From Halothiobacillus sp. (GTDB taxonomy: Bacteria; Pseudomonadota; Gammaproteobacteria; Halothiobacillales; Halothiobacillaceae), in contig JAGUXT010000027.1 of the NCBI GenBank assembly GCA_020061705.1, forward strand, positions 1 to 64,000: a stretch of 64,000 nt of DNA. The letters are read 5' to 3'. The translations under genes were made by a program, and so were the position numbers. Position 1 is the first letter of the stretch. Every line of letters begins with the position of its first letter. Below are positions 8,660 through 17,298 of this stretch, piece by piece. A model generated the notes under the pieces. That model ran no database searches. It was not told the DNA's origin and worked only from the letters and a program-made list of their open reading frames with translations.

Positions 8660-8950
8660 ATGGAACCGATAACCGGACTGACCCGTGGCGGCACGGTCTA
8701 TACGCCTGTTTTTGTCACTGACCTGAATCAGAAAACCTGCATTGCCTGCGGGCGTTGCTACAAGGTCTGTCCGCGCGATGTCTTCGAGCTGATTGAGCGC
8801 GAAGAAGACGAGCTGGATGAAGATCTGGACGACGACAACATGATGGTGATGTCGATTGCCAATGCGCTGGATTGCATCGGCTGTGGTGCGTGCAGTCGGG
8901 TGTGCCCGAAAAATTGCCATACGCATGAACCCATGCCGGTGGCGATCTGA
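8660..8950 (+). CDS. fdxB: nif-specific ferredoxin III FdxB
   Basis: This is a 96-residue 2[4Fe-4S] ferredoxin with CIACGRCYKVCP at about 32-43 and CIGCGACSRVCP at about 74-85. The intercluster segment is strikingly acidic (EREEDELDEDLDDD). The N-terminal TGLTRGG motif is typical of the nif-specific ferredoxin III family. It probably carries electrons for nitrogenase or cofactor assembly. It has a GAGGAG-type ribosome site just after the DUF683 stop and is followed by a gene of unknown function. Confidence 0.93.
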   Translation: MEPITGLTRGGTVYTPVFVTDLNQKTCIACGRCYKVCPRDVFELIEREEDELDEDLDDDNMMVMSIANALDCIGCGACSRVCPKNCHTHEPMPVAI

Positions 8951-8955
8951 GTGGC

Positions 8956-9417
8956 GTGAGCATGATGATGAACACGTCCATGTCGTCTGGCCTGGCGGAC
9001 ACCCGTCTGGTGATCTTTCACAAGCAGGCCACCAGTGCGCGTTTGCGCTTTCTGCGTTTCGAGCATGGGCTGTTTGCCTTGGGCGCAGTGGATGATGCGG
9101 TTGAGCTTCTGGAGGGCGAGGGCGCAGCGTCTTTAAGCTCGACGGTTGAGTGGCATCCGGCGACCTTGCAGCGCATGGCGGAGGGTTATCTTGGCCTGGA
9201 AGCGGGGTCGCTGTGCATGGAGCCGGAGTTTTATGGCGTGGTGCCGACCTCCAGGGGCGTGCTGCGCCTGCGTGCGCTGGCTTTGACCGCCATTGATCCG
9301 CCTTTTGAGGCAGCCGAACGCATTGGCGGGCGGTTTATCAGCATTACCGAGGCGCGTGGCATGAGTGCGTTGGAGCGCGAGGCGCTCAGGCGGGTTTATG
9401 AGCATGTGATTGGTTGA
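8956..9417 (+). CDS. Unrecognised nif-operon protein
   Basis: This is a 153-residue soluble protein closing the nifE block, starting 5 bp after fdxB. It starts at GTG 8956; the ATG run at 8962-8970 gives equally possible starts. It has no cysteines apart from one in LCMEPEFYG, and no membrane segments or nucleotide-binding motifs. Alternating strands such as ARLRFLRFEHGLFALG suggest an alpha/beta fold. I do not recognise the family. The operon position suggests a nitrogenase-accessory role only. Confidence 0.7.
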   Translation: MSMMMNTSMSSGLADTRLVIFHKQATSARLRFLRFEHGLFALGAVDDAVELLEGEGAASLSSTVEWHPATLQRMAEGYLGLEAGSLCMEPEFYGVVPTSRGVLRLRALALTAIDPPFEAAERIGGRFISITEARGMSALEREALRRVYEHVIG

Positions 9418-9462
9418 GGTGGATGGTTTTTTATCCTCCTCGCCTTTGATGGGGGGCTGTTT

Positions 9463-9492
9463 ATCGTTCCCACGCTGGGGCGTGGGAACGAT
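9463..9492. repeat. REP-like perfect hairpin
   Basis: Positions 9463-9475 (ATCGTTCCCACGC) pair perfectly with 9480-9492 around a 4-nt loop. This is a common proteobacterial REP sequence type. It lies 45 bp after the last gene of the nifE block and may stop transcription or protect the mRNA end, although no T-run follows. Confidence 0.65.
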
Positions 9493-9511
9493 ATGGGGTC
9501 TGGCGCACGAA

Positions 9512-10095
9512 CGCTGCCAATGGCGCGGCTTTCCTTCCCCCTTTGATGCCGCCGTGAACTGGCCTGCGGAAGTTGGGGAAAAGCGCCATGGATGGCGCAT
9601 TTAGCCTCGTCGCGACATGGATGTCGCGTCGGGGCGACCCGGCTGGAGCAGGTCAGTTCACGGCTTGCCCGCAGGGCGGCATCAACGGGGTGCATTTCTT
9701 TGGTGACTTTCTTTGTGCAAGCAAAGAAAGTCACTCGCCCGTATCAAACATGCTCTGTGCGAAGTCGTGTCGTAGAGACGGGCGAAATAATGCCACCGAC
9801 CTTGAACGGGTGGTGGGCTTTTTCGCCCGTTTTAACGCAGTCACACCTTGGCAAATGAATGTGGCCACGGGCGAGTTACTTTCCTTGCTCGTGCAAGAAA
9901 AGTAACCAAAAGAACACGCCCCCGAGACCGCGCCCTTGCGGGGTTCCCGTGCCCGACATGGCCATCGAAGGGTCGGCCTGAACGGGGCATCCTTGCCCCG
10001 TCAGGCCTCAAACCGCATCCATGCGGTTTGCCCCTCCGCTGGCCACGCCGGTCACGGCGCGGCCAAGGGGGAGAGAAAACCTTCGCAGCTTGCTG
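9512..10095 (-). repeat. ~600-bp nested inverted-repeat element, copy C
   Basis: This is the third copy, inverted relative to A and B. The tight hairpins are 9703-9715 with 9722-9734 and 9875-9888 with 9893-9906. One arm (9590-9690) matches the right arm of copies A and B. The other arm (about 9945-10070) carries the AAACCGCATCCATGCGGTTT palindrome and the GGGGCATCCTTGCCCC hairpin seen in copy B. It separates the nifE block from apbE. Open frames inside it have no protein-like features, and 9418-9511 and 10096-10152 hold no gene. Confidence 0.85.
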
Positions 10096-10152
10096 CGTCT
10101 GTTGCCAATTTAACTTTTGCCAAAACCCTCCGAATCACATGAGGAAAACAAA

Positions 10153-11235
10153 ATGAGCATGTCACGCCGCAATTTTCTGAAAACCACCCTGGGTGTGGGC
10201 ATCGGTGCCGGAATGCTCGGCCTGGGTGCCAGCCTGCTGCCGACCACGGCGGCACATGCCGCCCTGACAACCCGCGAGATGTATGTGTTCGGCACGCTGG
10301 TCAATCTTGGTGCCGAGGGTGACGCAGCGCACGCGCAGCACACGCTGGATGCCATTGAGCAACGCTTTCTGCTTATGAACCGCGATTGGCACGCCTGGAA
10401 AGCGGGCGAGCTTTCCACGCTCAATGCGGCGCTGGCCGATGGGCGCAGTATGGCGGTTAGCGACGAACTGGCCTCCCTGCTGCGCGGAGCGCGTGATGCG
10501 GCGCAGGCTTCCGGCGACTTGTTCAACCCGGCACTGGGCAAGTTGATTGCCTTGTGGGACTTCCAGAGCGATGTGCAGCAACGCGGCGAGCCGCCCGCGG
10601 CTCAGGAGATTGCCGCGTTATGCACCAGCGCACCGCGCATGAGCGATCTGCGTATCGAGCCCCAGAAAGATGGTCGCCAGATGGTGAGCAGCCTCAACCC
10701 GGACGTGCGCATCGACTTGGGCGGTTACGCCAAGGGCGTGGCGCTGGATTGGGCGCTGGATCATCTGGCCGCCGAGGGTTTGCACAACGCGGTGGTCAAT
10801 CTGGGCGGCAATCTGGCCATTGCCGGACAGCGTGATGGCCGCCCATGGCATATCGGCGTGCGCCATCCGCAAGGCGAGGGCGTGATCGCAGCGATTGATG
10901 CTCAGGGGCGCGAGGCCATTGTCACCTCCGGCACCTACGAGCGATTCCGCGAATGGGACGGGCAGCGATACCCGCACATCATCGACCCGCGCAGCGGTCG
11001 GCCTGCCACGCATGTGGTATCCGCCACCGTGATTCATGCCGATGCCGCGTGGGCGGATGCGGCTGCAACCGCACTGGTGGTGGCTGGGACGCAGGACTGG
11101 CCTGAGATTGCTGCACGTATGGGCATCACACAGGTCATGGTGATTGATGCCGAGGGTGGTGTAGGCATGACGGCGGTGATGGCACCACGTGTGAGTTTTG
11201 TCGGCGCACGTCCTGCGCGGGTGGACGTTGTGTAG
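10153..11235 (+). CDS. apbE: FAD:protein FMN transferase ApbE, TAT-exported
   Basis: This is a 360-residue periplasmic flavin transferase that attaches FMN covalently to Thr of target proteins such as RnfG or NqrC. The N-terminus is a twin-arginine signal (SRRNFLKTTLGVG, then a hydrophobic stretch to AHA near residue 36). Catalytic ApbE motifs are RIDLGGYAKGVALD, VNLGGN and HIIDPRSGRP, then WADAAATALVVAG. The ATG at 10153 has a GAGG ribosome site at 10141; an upstream in-frame start would lie before the TAT motif. Its place between nif blocks suggests it flavinylates an Rnf-type complex, but none is in the window. A NifA site overlaps its stop. Confidence 0.92.
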   Translation: MSMSRRNFLKTTLGVGIGAGMLGLGASLLPTTAAHAALTTREMYVFGTLVNLGAEGDAAHAQHTLDAIEQRFLLMNRDWHAWKAGELSTLNAALADGRSMAVSDELASLLRGARDAAQASGDLFNPALGKLIALWDFQSDVQQRGEPPAAQEIAALCTSAPRMSDLRIEPQKDGRQMVSSLNPDVRIDLGGYAKGVALDWALDHLAAEGLHNAVVNLGGNLAIAGQRDGRPWHIGVRHPQGEGVIAAIDAQGREAIVTSGTYERFREWDGQRYPHIIDPRSGRPATHVVSATVIHADAAWADAAATALVVAGTQDWPEIAARMGITQVMVIDAEGGVGMTAVMAPRVSFVGARPARVDVV

Positions 11236-11246
11236 CAAACCCGACA
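11231..11246 (+). promoter_or_regulatory. NifA upstream activator site for iscA-nifUS
   Basis: TGT-AGCAAACCCG-ACA matches TGT-N10-ACA exactly and overlaps the apbE stop codon (11233-11235). It is 131 bp before the -24 element, a normal NifA spacing. Confidence 0.7.
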
Positions 11247-11286
11247 AAGCCCGCTACGGCCAAGCCGGGAGTACGCTTCAATACAT

Positions 11287-11318
11287 ACCCATGCCCCTGC
11301 GGCATGGGTTTTTTTTGT
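11287..11318 (+). terminator. Intrinsic terminator of apbE
   Basis: CCCATGCC (11288-11295) pairs with GGCATGGG (11301-11308) and is followed by eight or nine T residues. This is a strong Rho-independent terminator that separates apbE from the iscA operon. Confidence 0.9.
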
Positions 11319-11377
11319 ATTTAATATCAGTGGGTTGAGGTGTTTTTTGTATCGTCTTTTTGTACTGGCATGGTTGC

Positions 11378-11393
11378 TGGCACGCAGCGTGCA
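11378..11393 (+). promoter_or_regulatory. Sigma-54 promoter of iscA-nifUS
   Basis: TGGCACG-CAGCG-TGCA has GG at 11379-11380 and GC at 11391-11392, ten bases apart. The -12 element departs slightly from TTGCA. It lies about 50 bp upstream of iscA and downstream of a NifA site. Confidence 0.82.
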
Positions 11394-11441
11394 TAAACAC
11401 GATGCAAAGAACTTGTCCAACACAACCACGAGGTATTTCAC

Positions 11442-11765
11442 ATGCTTACCCTGACTCCCGGCGCCGTTAAAGCCATCCAGCGTTTCATCCAGGGCTCCGC
11501 TGATCCGATGATCGGCCTGCGTATTGCCGTGACCGGCGGCGGCTGCTCCGGCCTGCAATACGGTATGCGTCTCGAACCAGCCGCCAATGCGGAAGACACC
11601 GTGGTGGTCTGTGATGGCGTGTCCATCCTGGTCGATCCGCAAAGCGTGAACATGCTCAATGGCGTGACCGTTGATTTCGTCGATTCCATGGAAGGTTCCG
11701 GCTTCAAGTTCGAGAACCCGAACGCCAGCAACAGCTGCGGCTGCGGCAAATCCTTCTCGGCCTAA
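11442..11765 (+). CDS. iscA: nif-type IscA/HesB Fe-S assembly protein
   Basis: This is a 107-residue A-type carrier. The three conserved cysteines are visible: Cys35 in GGGCSGLQY and the C-terminal pair in SCGCG at 99 and 101. It binds Fe or a transient [Fe-S] cluster and passes it to apo-proteins. Placement directly before nifU and nifS identifies it as the nitrogenase-dedicated paralog. The gene follows a sigma-54 promoter. Confidence 0.95.
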   Translation: MLTLTPGAVKAIQRFIQGSADPMIGLRIAVTGGGCSGLQYGMRLEPAANAEDTVVVCDGVSILVDPQSVNMLNGVTVDFVDSMEGSGFKFENPNASNSCGCGKSFSA

Positions 11766-11815
11766 GCGTCGGGTTTGCGCGTCCGTCCATAACGTTTTAT
11801 ACCGAGGTCACTGCC

Positions 11816-12709
11816 ATGTGGGAATACTCCGAAAAAGTCCAGGAACACTTCTTCAATCCGCGTAACGCCGGCGCGCTGGGCGATGCCAATGCGACGGGCG
11901 AGGTGGGTTCCATCAGCTGCGGTGATGCGCTGCGCCTGATGCTCAAGGTGGATCCCGAATCCGAGCGCATTCTTGACGCCGGCTTCCAGACGTTTGGCTG
12001 CGGCTCGGCGATTGCTTCCAGCTCGGCGCTGACCGAGATGATCAAGGGCATGACCCTGGACGAGGCGCTCAAGGTTTCCAACCAGGATATTGCCGACTAT
12101 CTCGACGGCCTGCCGCCGGAAAAAATGCACTGCTCGGTGATGGGGCGCGAGGCGCTGGAAGCGGCGGTGGCCAACTATCGCGGCGAGGTATGGAAGGATG
12201 ACCACGAAGAAGGCGCGCTGATCTGCAAATGCTTCGCCATCGACGCGGTCATGATCGAAGACACCGTGCGCTCCAACAACCTCTCCACGGTGCAGGACGT
12301 CATCAACTACACCAAGGCGGGCGGCGGTTGCGCGGCCTGTCACGAAGGAATCGAAGAGATTCTGACCAAGGTGCTTGCCGAGCGCGGCGAGTCCTTCAAG
12401 GTCACGCCGCCGCCGTCACCGGTGGCTGCCACGGGCAAGCTGTCTACCCTGGAGCGGGTCAAACGCATCCAGCAGGTGATCGAAGATGTGCGCCCGGCGC
12501 TGCAACGCGACCGCGGCGACATCGAGCTGGTCGACATCGACGGCAAGACCATCTACGTCAGCATGAAGGGCGCGTGCGCCGGGTGCCAGATGGAAGCGCT
12601 GACCCTGCAAGGCGTGCAGCAGAAGATGATGGAAGCGCTGGGTGAGTTCGTGAAGCTGGTGCCAGTGCGCGCCACCACGCCCGCCCCCGGTCTTTGCAAC
12701 CCCAAGTGA
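11816..12709 (+). CDS. nifU: Fe-S cluster scaffold NifU
   Basis: This is a 297-residue modular scaffold. An IscU-like N-domain has Cys35, Cys62 and Cys106. A central [2Fe-2S] domain has Cys137, Cys139, Cys172 and Cys175. The C-terminal Nfu domain has GACAGCQM at about 270-277. All cysteine positions coincide with the Azotobacter numbering. NifU assembles [4Fe-4S] clusters from NifS-derived sulfur for NifH and NifB. It lies 50 bp after iscA and 10 bp before nifS. Confidence 0.98.
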   Translation: MWEYSEKVQEHFFNPRNAGALGDANATGEVGSISCGDALRLMLKVDPESERILDAGFQTFGCGSAIASSSALTEMIKGMTLDEALKVSNQDIADYLDGLPPEKMHCSVMGREALEAAVANYRGEVWKDDHEEGALICKCFAIDAVMIEDTVRSNNLSTVQDVINYTKAGGGCAACHEGIEEILTKVLAERGESFKVTPPPSPVAATGKLSTLERVKRIQQVIEDVRPALQRDRGDIELVDIDGKTIYVSMKGACAGCQMEALTLQGVQQKMMEALGEFVKLVPVRATTPAPGLCNPK

Positions 12710-12719
12710 GAGCCGAGCC

Positions 12720-13928
12720 ATGAACCCAATCTATCTGGATAACAATGCCACCACCCGCGTCGATCCTGCGGTGGTGGAGGTGATGCTGCCGTTTTTCACC
12801 GAGCAGTTCGGCAATCCGTCGTCGATGCACAGCTTCGGCAACAAGGTTGGGCTGGCGCTGAAAAAGGCGCGTCAGCAGGTGCAGGCGCTGATTGGCGCGG
12901 AGCATGATTCGGAAATCATCTTCACCTCCTGCGGCACCGAATCGGATTCCACGGCGATTCTTTCCGCGCTCAAGGTGCAGCCGGAACGCAAGGAAATCAT
13001 CACCACGGCGGTGGAGCACCCGGCGATTCTGACCCTGTGCCAAACTCTGGAAAAAGACGGCTACACCGTGCATTACCTTAAGGTGGACGGCAAGGGTCGG
13101 CTGGATCTGGACGAGTACGCCAAGCTTTTGACCGACAAGGTGGCCATCGTGTCCGTGATGTGGGCCAACAACGAAACCGGCACCCTGTTCCCGGTGGAGA
13201 AAATGGCTGAGATGGCGAACGAGGCCGGGGTCATGTTTCATACCGACGCGGTGCAGATCGTGGGCAAGCTGCCGATGGATCTCAAGTCGAGCAAGATCGA
13301 CATGCTCTCCATTTCCGGCCACAAGCTGCATGCGCCCAAGGGAATCGGCGTGCTCTACCTGCGTCGTGGCGCGCGTTTCCGTCCGCTGCTGCGCGGCGGA
13401 CATCAGGAACGCGGTCGTCGTGCGGGCACTGAAAACAGCGCTTCAATCGTCGCCCTGGGCGCAGCCTGCGAGCAGGCGCTGGCAAACATGGCGTTCGAGA
13501 ACACCGAAGTGAAGGCGCTGCGCGACCGTCTGGAAAAAGGCATTCTCGCTCAGGTGCCGAACGCCTTTGTGACCGGTGACCCGGACAACCGCCTGCCGAA
13601 TACCTGCAATATCGCCTTTGAGTACATCGAGGGCGAGGGCATTTTGTTGCTGCTCAACAAGCAGGGCATCGCTGCCTCCAGCGGTTCAGCCTGTACCTCC
13701 GGCTCGCTGGAACCCTCGCACGTCATGCGCGCCATGGGCATTCCCTACACCGCAGCGCATGGCACGGTGCGCTTTTCGCTCTCGCGTTACAACACCGAGG
13801 AGGAAATTGACCGTGTCATCGCCGCTGTACCTCCCATCGTGGCACAACTGCGCAAGCTTTCGCCCTACTGGGGGGAAAACGGTCCGGTGACTGATCCTGA
13901 ACAGGCCTTTGCGCCGGTGTATGCCTGA
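12720..13928 (+). CDS. nifS: Cysteine desulfurase NifS
   Basis: This is a 402-residue PLP enzyme, class V aminotransferase fold. It removes sulfur from L-cysteine and delivers it to NifU. The Schiff-base lysine is in SISGHKLHAPKG (residue about 203) and the persulfide cysteine is in SSGSACTSGS (residue about 326). N-terminal YLDNNATTRVDP is a family hallmark. It follows nifU after 10 bp. The next gene begins 89 bp downstream with no promoter or terminator I can support, so read-through is likely. Confidence 0.98.
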   Translation: MNPIYLDNNATTRVDPAVVEVMLPFFTEQFGNPSSMHSFGNKVGLALKKARQQVQALIGAEHDSEIIFTSCGTESDSTAILSALKVQPERKEIITTAVEHPAILTLCQTLEKDGYTVHYLKVDGKGRLDLDEYAKLLTDKVAIVSVMWANNETGTLFPVEKMAEMANEAGVMFHTDAVQIVGKLPMDLKSSKIDMLSISGHKLHAPKGIGVLYLRRGARFRPLLRGGHQERGRRAGTENSASIVALGAACEQALANMAFENTEVKALRDRLEKGILAQVPNAFVTGDPDNRLPNTCNIAFEYIEGEGILLLLNKQGIAASSGSACTSGSLEPSHVMRAMGIPYTAAHGTVRFSLSRYNTEEEIDRVIAAVPPIVAQLRKLSPYWGENGPVTDPEQAFAPVYA

Positions 13929-14017
13929 TTCGTACCACCCTGTCGAAATCCTCTTTTGACGGGGAAGGTGCGTATTTTCAACCAACCTGACAATTTTTCT
14001 AACTATTTGGAGTCATC

Positions 14018-14581
14018 ATGCTTCTGTCCAAGTACGAAGGCCGCGGCCTGCTATTTTATCAAAACTTCCGTGAATCTGCCGGCAAGCCCGGTTTCGACGC
14101 CTATCGTGGCGAACTGGTGATTCTTGAAGGGGAGGTCGGTGATGCCCAGGGCCGCCGTATGCCACCCAAGGCGGTCATCAAGCAAGCCGCCCTGCTCACG
14201 GATGCCGAGCACATCCTGCTTCTGTCGGGTTTTCTTGAAGAGCTGGCCAGTCTGCCGACCATGCTGGACATGTATGCCGCTGATTTTTGCGATAAAACCG
14301 TTGCCATCATTTACGTGCGCAACCTGGGCAAGCCAGTGCAGACCGTCGTTGGCGGCGCGCGCCTAATGCTTATTCCACTGGTTGAAGGCATGGCATGGAA
14401 TGAAATGCTGGACGAATTGCACCTGGAAAAGTCCGACTTCAAGGGGCAAAGCGCGGGCGAAAAAGTAATGACTGCCTATGCGGCGACATCCTCCTACGCG
14501 CCAAAATATCCAAGCGTGACGCTGGAGGAGATTCCGGCACTGGCGGTTGAAGTGCGCTTCGAGGCGCGCGGCGCGGTGTAA
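14018..14581 (+). CDS. Unrecognised nif-linked protein between nifS and nifV
   Basis: This is a 187-residue soluble protein with a TTGGAG ribosome site. I do not recognise it. It begins MLLSKYEGRGLLFYQNFRES and contains ILLLSGFLEELASLPTMLDMY and a repeated alpha/beta character; the only cysteine (DFC) is isolated. It ends in a strong terminator and sits downstream of nifS, so it is probably the last cistron of the iscA-nifUS transcript. A role in Fe-S or homocitrate supply would be guesswork. Confidence 0.72.
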   Translation: MLLSKYEGRGLLFYQNFRESAGKPGFDAYRGELVILEGEVGDAQGRRMPPKAVIKQAALLTDAEHILLLSGFLEELASLPTMLDMYAADFCDKTVAIIYVRNLGKPVQTVVGGARLMLIPLVEGMAWNEMLDELHLEKSDFKGQSAGEKVMTAYAATSSYAPKYPSVTLEEIPALAVEVRFEARGAV

Positions 14582-14621
14582 GTCTGTTTTATCGACATGC
14601 TGCACGCTGCACGCAGCGAAC

Positions 14622-14655
14622 AAGCCCCGAGCTCATGCCTCGGGGCTTTTTTTTT
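14622..14655 (+). terminator. Intrinsic terminator of the nifUS block
   Basis: AAGCCCCGAG (14622-14631) pairs with CTCGGGGCTT (14639-14648) around a 7-nt loop, followed by a T-run to 14655. It closes the iscA-nifU-nifS-187-aa transcript. Confidence 0.95.
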
Positions 14656-14669
14656 GGCTGAAAAGTCTT

Positions 14670-14685
14670 TGTCGTGAAGCCGACA
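14670..14685 (+). promoter_or_regulatory. NifA upstream activator site for nifV
   Basis: TGT-CGTGAAGCCG-ACA fits TGT-N10-ACA exactly and is 94 bp before the -24 element of nifV. Confidence 0.75.
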
Positions 14686-14778
14686 AAAATTACGCAGTCA
14701 TGGCATCAGTGAATGGATGTGTCGTCTTTGCTGCGCTTTCAATATACGCAACATACTGAAATTAAAGTAAATAAAATT

Positions 14779-14794
14779 TGGCATCCCACTTGCA
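14779..14794 (+). promoter_or_regulatory. Sigma-54 promoter of nifV
   Basis: TGGCATC-CCAC-TTGCA has GG at 14780-14781 and GC at 14792-14793. It matches the RpoN consensus except for one base and lies 40 bp before the nifV start. Confidence 0.9.
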
Positions 14795-14833
14795 TTGTTT
14801 GTTTCTCAAAGAGTTTAGCGAGTTGAATCAGCC

Positions 14834-16015
14834 ATGTTTCCAGCCACCATCATTATTGACGACACCACTTTGCGCGACGGCGAGCAGTCGGCGGGTGTGG
14901 CGTTTAATCTTGATGAAAAAGTCGAGATTGCGACACGTCTGGATGCGCTGGGCGTGCCGGAGCTTGAAATAGGCATTCCGGCCATGGGTGAGGTCGAGCG
15001 TGAGGATATCCGCGCCATTGCAGGGCTAGGGTTGAAGGCGAGTCTGCTGGTGTGGAGCCGTATGCGGGCTGACGACATTCGTCTCTGCGCCGGGCTCGGT
15101 GTGGGTATGGTGGATATCTCCATCCCGCTGTCCGATCAGCAGATTGAGCGCAAGCTGGGCAAGTCGCGTGCCTGGGTGCTGGAGAGTATCGAATATCACG
15201 TCAAACTGGCCACTGATCTTGGCTTGGAGGTTTCGGTCGGTGGCGAGGACAGTTCACGCGCCGATACAGATTTTTTGTTGTGCGCTGCTGAAACCGCACA
15301 ACATGCCGGAGCACAGCGCTTCCGCTTTGCCGACACTCTGGGCGTGATGGAACCCTTCGGCGTATTTGAGCGGATTGCTACGCTGAGGCGAGCCATCGAC
15401 ATCGACATTGAAATGCATGCGCATGACGATCTTGGCCTTGCCACGGCGAACACCTTGGCGGCGGTGCGCGGTGGCGCGACACATGTCAATACCACGGTCA
15501 ACGGTCTCGGTGAGCGTGCTGGCAATGCGGCTTTGGAAGAAGTTGCGGTCGGTTTGCACAAGCTGTATGGACAAAACACCGGCATCGACCTGACCGGCTT
15601 TCTTACGCTCTCCGAGCGTGTGGCGCGCGCCTCGGGGCGGCCGGTGGGATGGCACAAGAGCGTGGTCGGTGAGGGGGCTTTCACCCACGAGGCCGGTGTT
15701 CATGTCGATGGTCTGCTCAAAGACATCCTTAATTATCAGTCGCTTGACCCGCAGGATGTGGGGCGTCAGCACACCTTGGTGCTGGGGAAGCACTCCGGTG
15801 CGAACGGGGTCATTGCGGCTTACTCCAAGCTTGGGCTGATGCTGGATCGGGCGCAGGCCGGTTTCCTGTTACCGCGTATTCGAGCCTTTGTAACTCGCAT
15901 CAAACGTGCTCCCTTTCCAGTAGAGCTGGTGGCCTTTTATTTTGAGCTTCCCCTGGTTGATATTCCTCGGGGCTACGGGATGCCGACCCAACTGTATGAC
16001 GAAGTGGTGGCTTGA
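14834..16015 (+). CDS. nifV: Homocitrate synthase NifV
   Basis: This is a 393-residue DRE-TIM metallolyase. It condenses acetyl-CoA with 2-oxoglutarate to homocitrate, the organic ligand of FeMo-co. [16 protein letters not shown] near the N-terminus and the signature [20 protein letters not shown] near residue 195 are visible. EAGVHVDG supplies further metal-site residues. Its length fits nitrogenase-type NifV and is shorter than LeuA, which carries a regulatory domain. It is first in an operon with cysE, driven by its own sigma-54/NifA promoter. Confidence 0.97.
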   Translation: MFPATIIIDDTTLRDGEQSAGVAFNLDEKVEIATRLDALGVPELEIGIPAMGEVEREDIRAIAGLGLKASLLVWSRMRADDIRLCAGLGVGMVDISIPLSDQQIERKLGKSRAWVLESIEYHVKLATDLGLEVSVGGEDSSRADTDFLLCAAETAQHAGAQRFRFADTLGVMEPFGVFERIATLRRAIDIDIEMHAHDDLGLATANTLAAVRGGATHVNTTVNGLGERAGNAALEEVAVGLHKLYGQNTGIDLTGFLTLSERVARASGRPVGWHKSVVGEGAFTHEAGVHVDGLLKDILNYQSLDPQDVGRQHTLVLGKHSGANGVIAAYSKLGLMLDRAQAGFLLPRIRAFVTRIKRAPFPVELVAFYFELPLVDIPRGYGMPTQLYDEVVA

Positions 16016-16016
16016 G

Positions 16017-16799
16017 ATGGATGCCAAAGTGATTGACGCTGCAACAGAGATTCCCTGCGAGCGCAGCGGACTGTGGTCCATTTTGCGCGAGGATGTGAGT
16101 TGCGTTTTTGCCCGCGACCCCGCGGCGCGCACCCGCATTGAGGTGCTTCTGACCTATCCCGGTGTGCATGCAGTGATGCTGCATCGCCTTTCGCACGGCA
16201 TGTGGCGGCGCGGCTGGCGTTTGCCGGCGCGGATGCTCGGCTCGCTGACCCGTTTCTTTACCAATATCGACATCCATCCTGGTGCCAGCATTGGTCGCCG
16301 CCTATTTATCGATCACGGCGCCGGCGTGGTGATAGGCGAGACGGCTGTACTCGGCAACGACGTGACCCTGTACCACGGTGTAACCCTCGGCGGCACCAGT
16401 TGGAACAAGGGTCGCCGTCATCCGCATCTGGGTGATGGCGTGCTGGTCGGCGCCGGGGCGAAGGTGCTGGGGCCGATCAAGCTCGGTGCACGGGTGCGCG
16501 TGGGGGCGAATTCCGTCGTGGTCAAGGATGTGCCCGCTGACCGCACGGTGATCGGTATTCCCGGGCGTGTGGTGCGCACCGAGCGTGAGAGCATCTCGCT
16601 GGATGGCATCAACCTCGATCATCACCTGATTCCCGACCCGGTGGGCAAGGCGCTGTCCTGCCTGCTGGATCGGGTGAAAGCACTGGAATCACGCTTGCAG
16701 GCGGCGGGGCTTGACCCGTTTGAAGTGCCCTGTGGCGTCTGCGACGGTCAGGGCGATTGCGCCATGGACGAGATCGAACCACAAGCGGAGAAAATTTAA
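16017..16799 (+). CDS. cysE: Serine O-acetyltransferase CysE (nif-linked)
   Basis: This is a 260-residue left-handed beta-helix acetyltransferase that makes O-acetylserine for cysteine synthesis, here presumably to supply NifS. Hexapeptide repeats run from about residue 80 ([16 protein letters not shown]) through [16 protein letters not shown] to [11 protein letters not shown]. The C-terminal extension has [10 protein letters not shown], an unusual cysteine cluster. The start at ATG 16017 is one base after the nifV stop; longer in-frame starts would overlap nifV. The nifV-cysE order also occurs in Azotobacter. Confidence 0.95.
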   Translation: MDAKVIDAATEIPCERSGLWSILREDVSCVFARDPAARTRIEVLLTYPGVHAVMLHRLSHGMWRRGWRLPARMLGSLTRFFTNIDIHPGASIGRRLFIDHGAGVVIGETAVLGNDVTLYHGVTLGGTSWNKGRRHPHLGDGVLVGAGAKVLGPIKLGARVRVGANSVVVKDVPADRTVIGIPGRVVRTERESISLDGINLDHHLIPDPVGKALSCLLDRVKALESRLQAAGLDPFEVPCGVCDGQGDCAMDEIEPQAEKI

Positions 16800-17296
16800 T
16801 GGATCTTCTCGATTTCGATGCCCAGCCGCTGTACTACGACGATCCCTTGCCGGATGAGGTCTGGGCGCTGCTGGACGAGGCGGCGAATGCCTATTCAGAA
16901 AATGGTTCGGATGTGCCATTGGCACAAGCCGAGTCGCTGGCTCCAGAGTCATTGGCGGTGCTGGTTGCGCTTTATCGCAATCATTTTTATCGCCATCGTT
17001 TGCAGGAAGCGCACGCGATCGGCGAGCGCGCACTGGCGGTCAGCGCGGCGCGCCTGGGTTGGCCGGTTGACTGGCGTCTGATCACACCGGAGCAGGTGGC
17101 GGCACAGGCAGCCGGAGAAACAATGACCGTGCTGCGCTTTCATCTGATGGTGCTCAAGGCGCTGGGTTACCTCGACTTGCGCCTTGGACGAACTGCGCAG
17201 GGCTGTGCCGCGCTGGAGCATCTAACGAAACTTGATCCGAAAGATCGACTTGGCGCGGGTGCCCTGCTGGATGCCACGCGCTTGGCGATGTACTGA
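16799..17296 (+). CDS. TPR-like nif-linked protein, unrecognised
   Basis: This is a 165-residue, largely helical protein whose ATG overlaps the cysE stop (TAATG). Helix-turn-helix spacing around LVALYRNHFYRHRLQEAHAIGERAL and LGYLDLRLGRTAQGCAALEHL resembles tetratricopeptide repeats. No catalytic motif is visible. It ends the nifV-cysE operon and is followed by a small inverted-repeat element. A protein-protein adaptor role is possible, but the family is not recognised. Confidence 0.72.
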   Translation: MDLLDFDAQPLYYDDPLPDEVWALLDEAANAYSENGSDVPLAQAESLAPESLAVLVALYRNHFYRHRLQEAHAIGERALAVSAARLGWPVDWRLITPEQVAAQAAGETMTVLRFHLMVLKALGYLDLRLGRTAQGCAALEHLTKLDPKDRLGAGALLDATRLAMY

Positions 17297-17298
17297 CC

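Noticed and set aside
9463-9492. Hairpins as CRISPR repeats
   Set aside because: No regularly spaced direct repeats or cas genes occur anywhere in the window.
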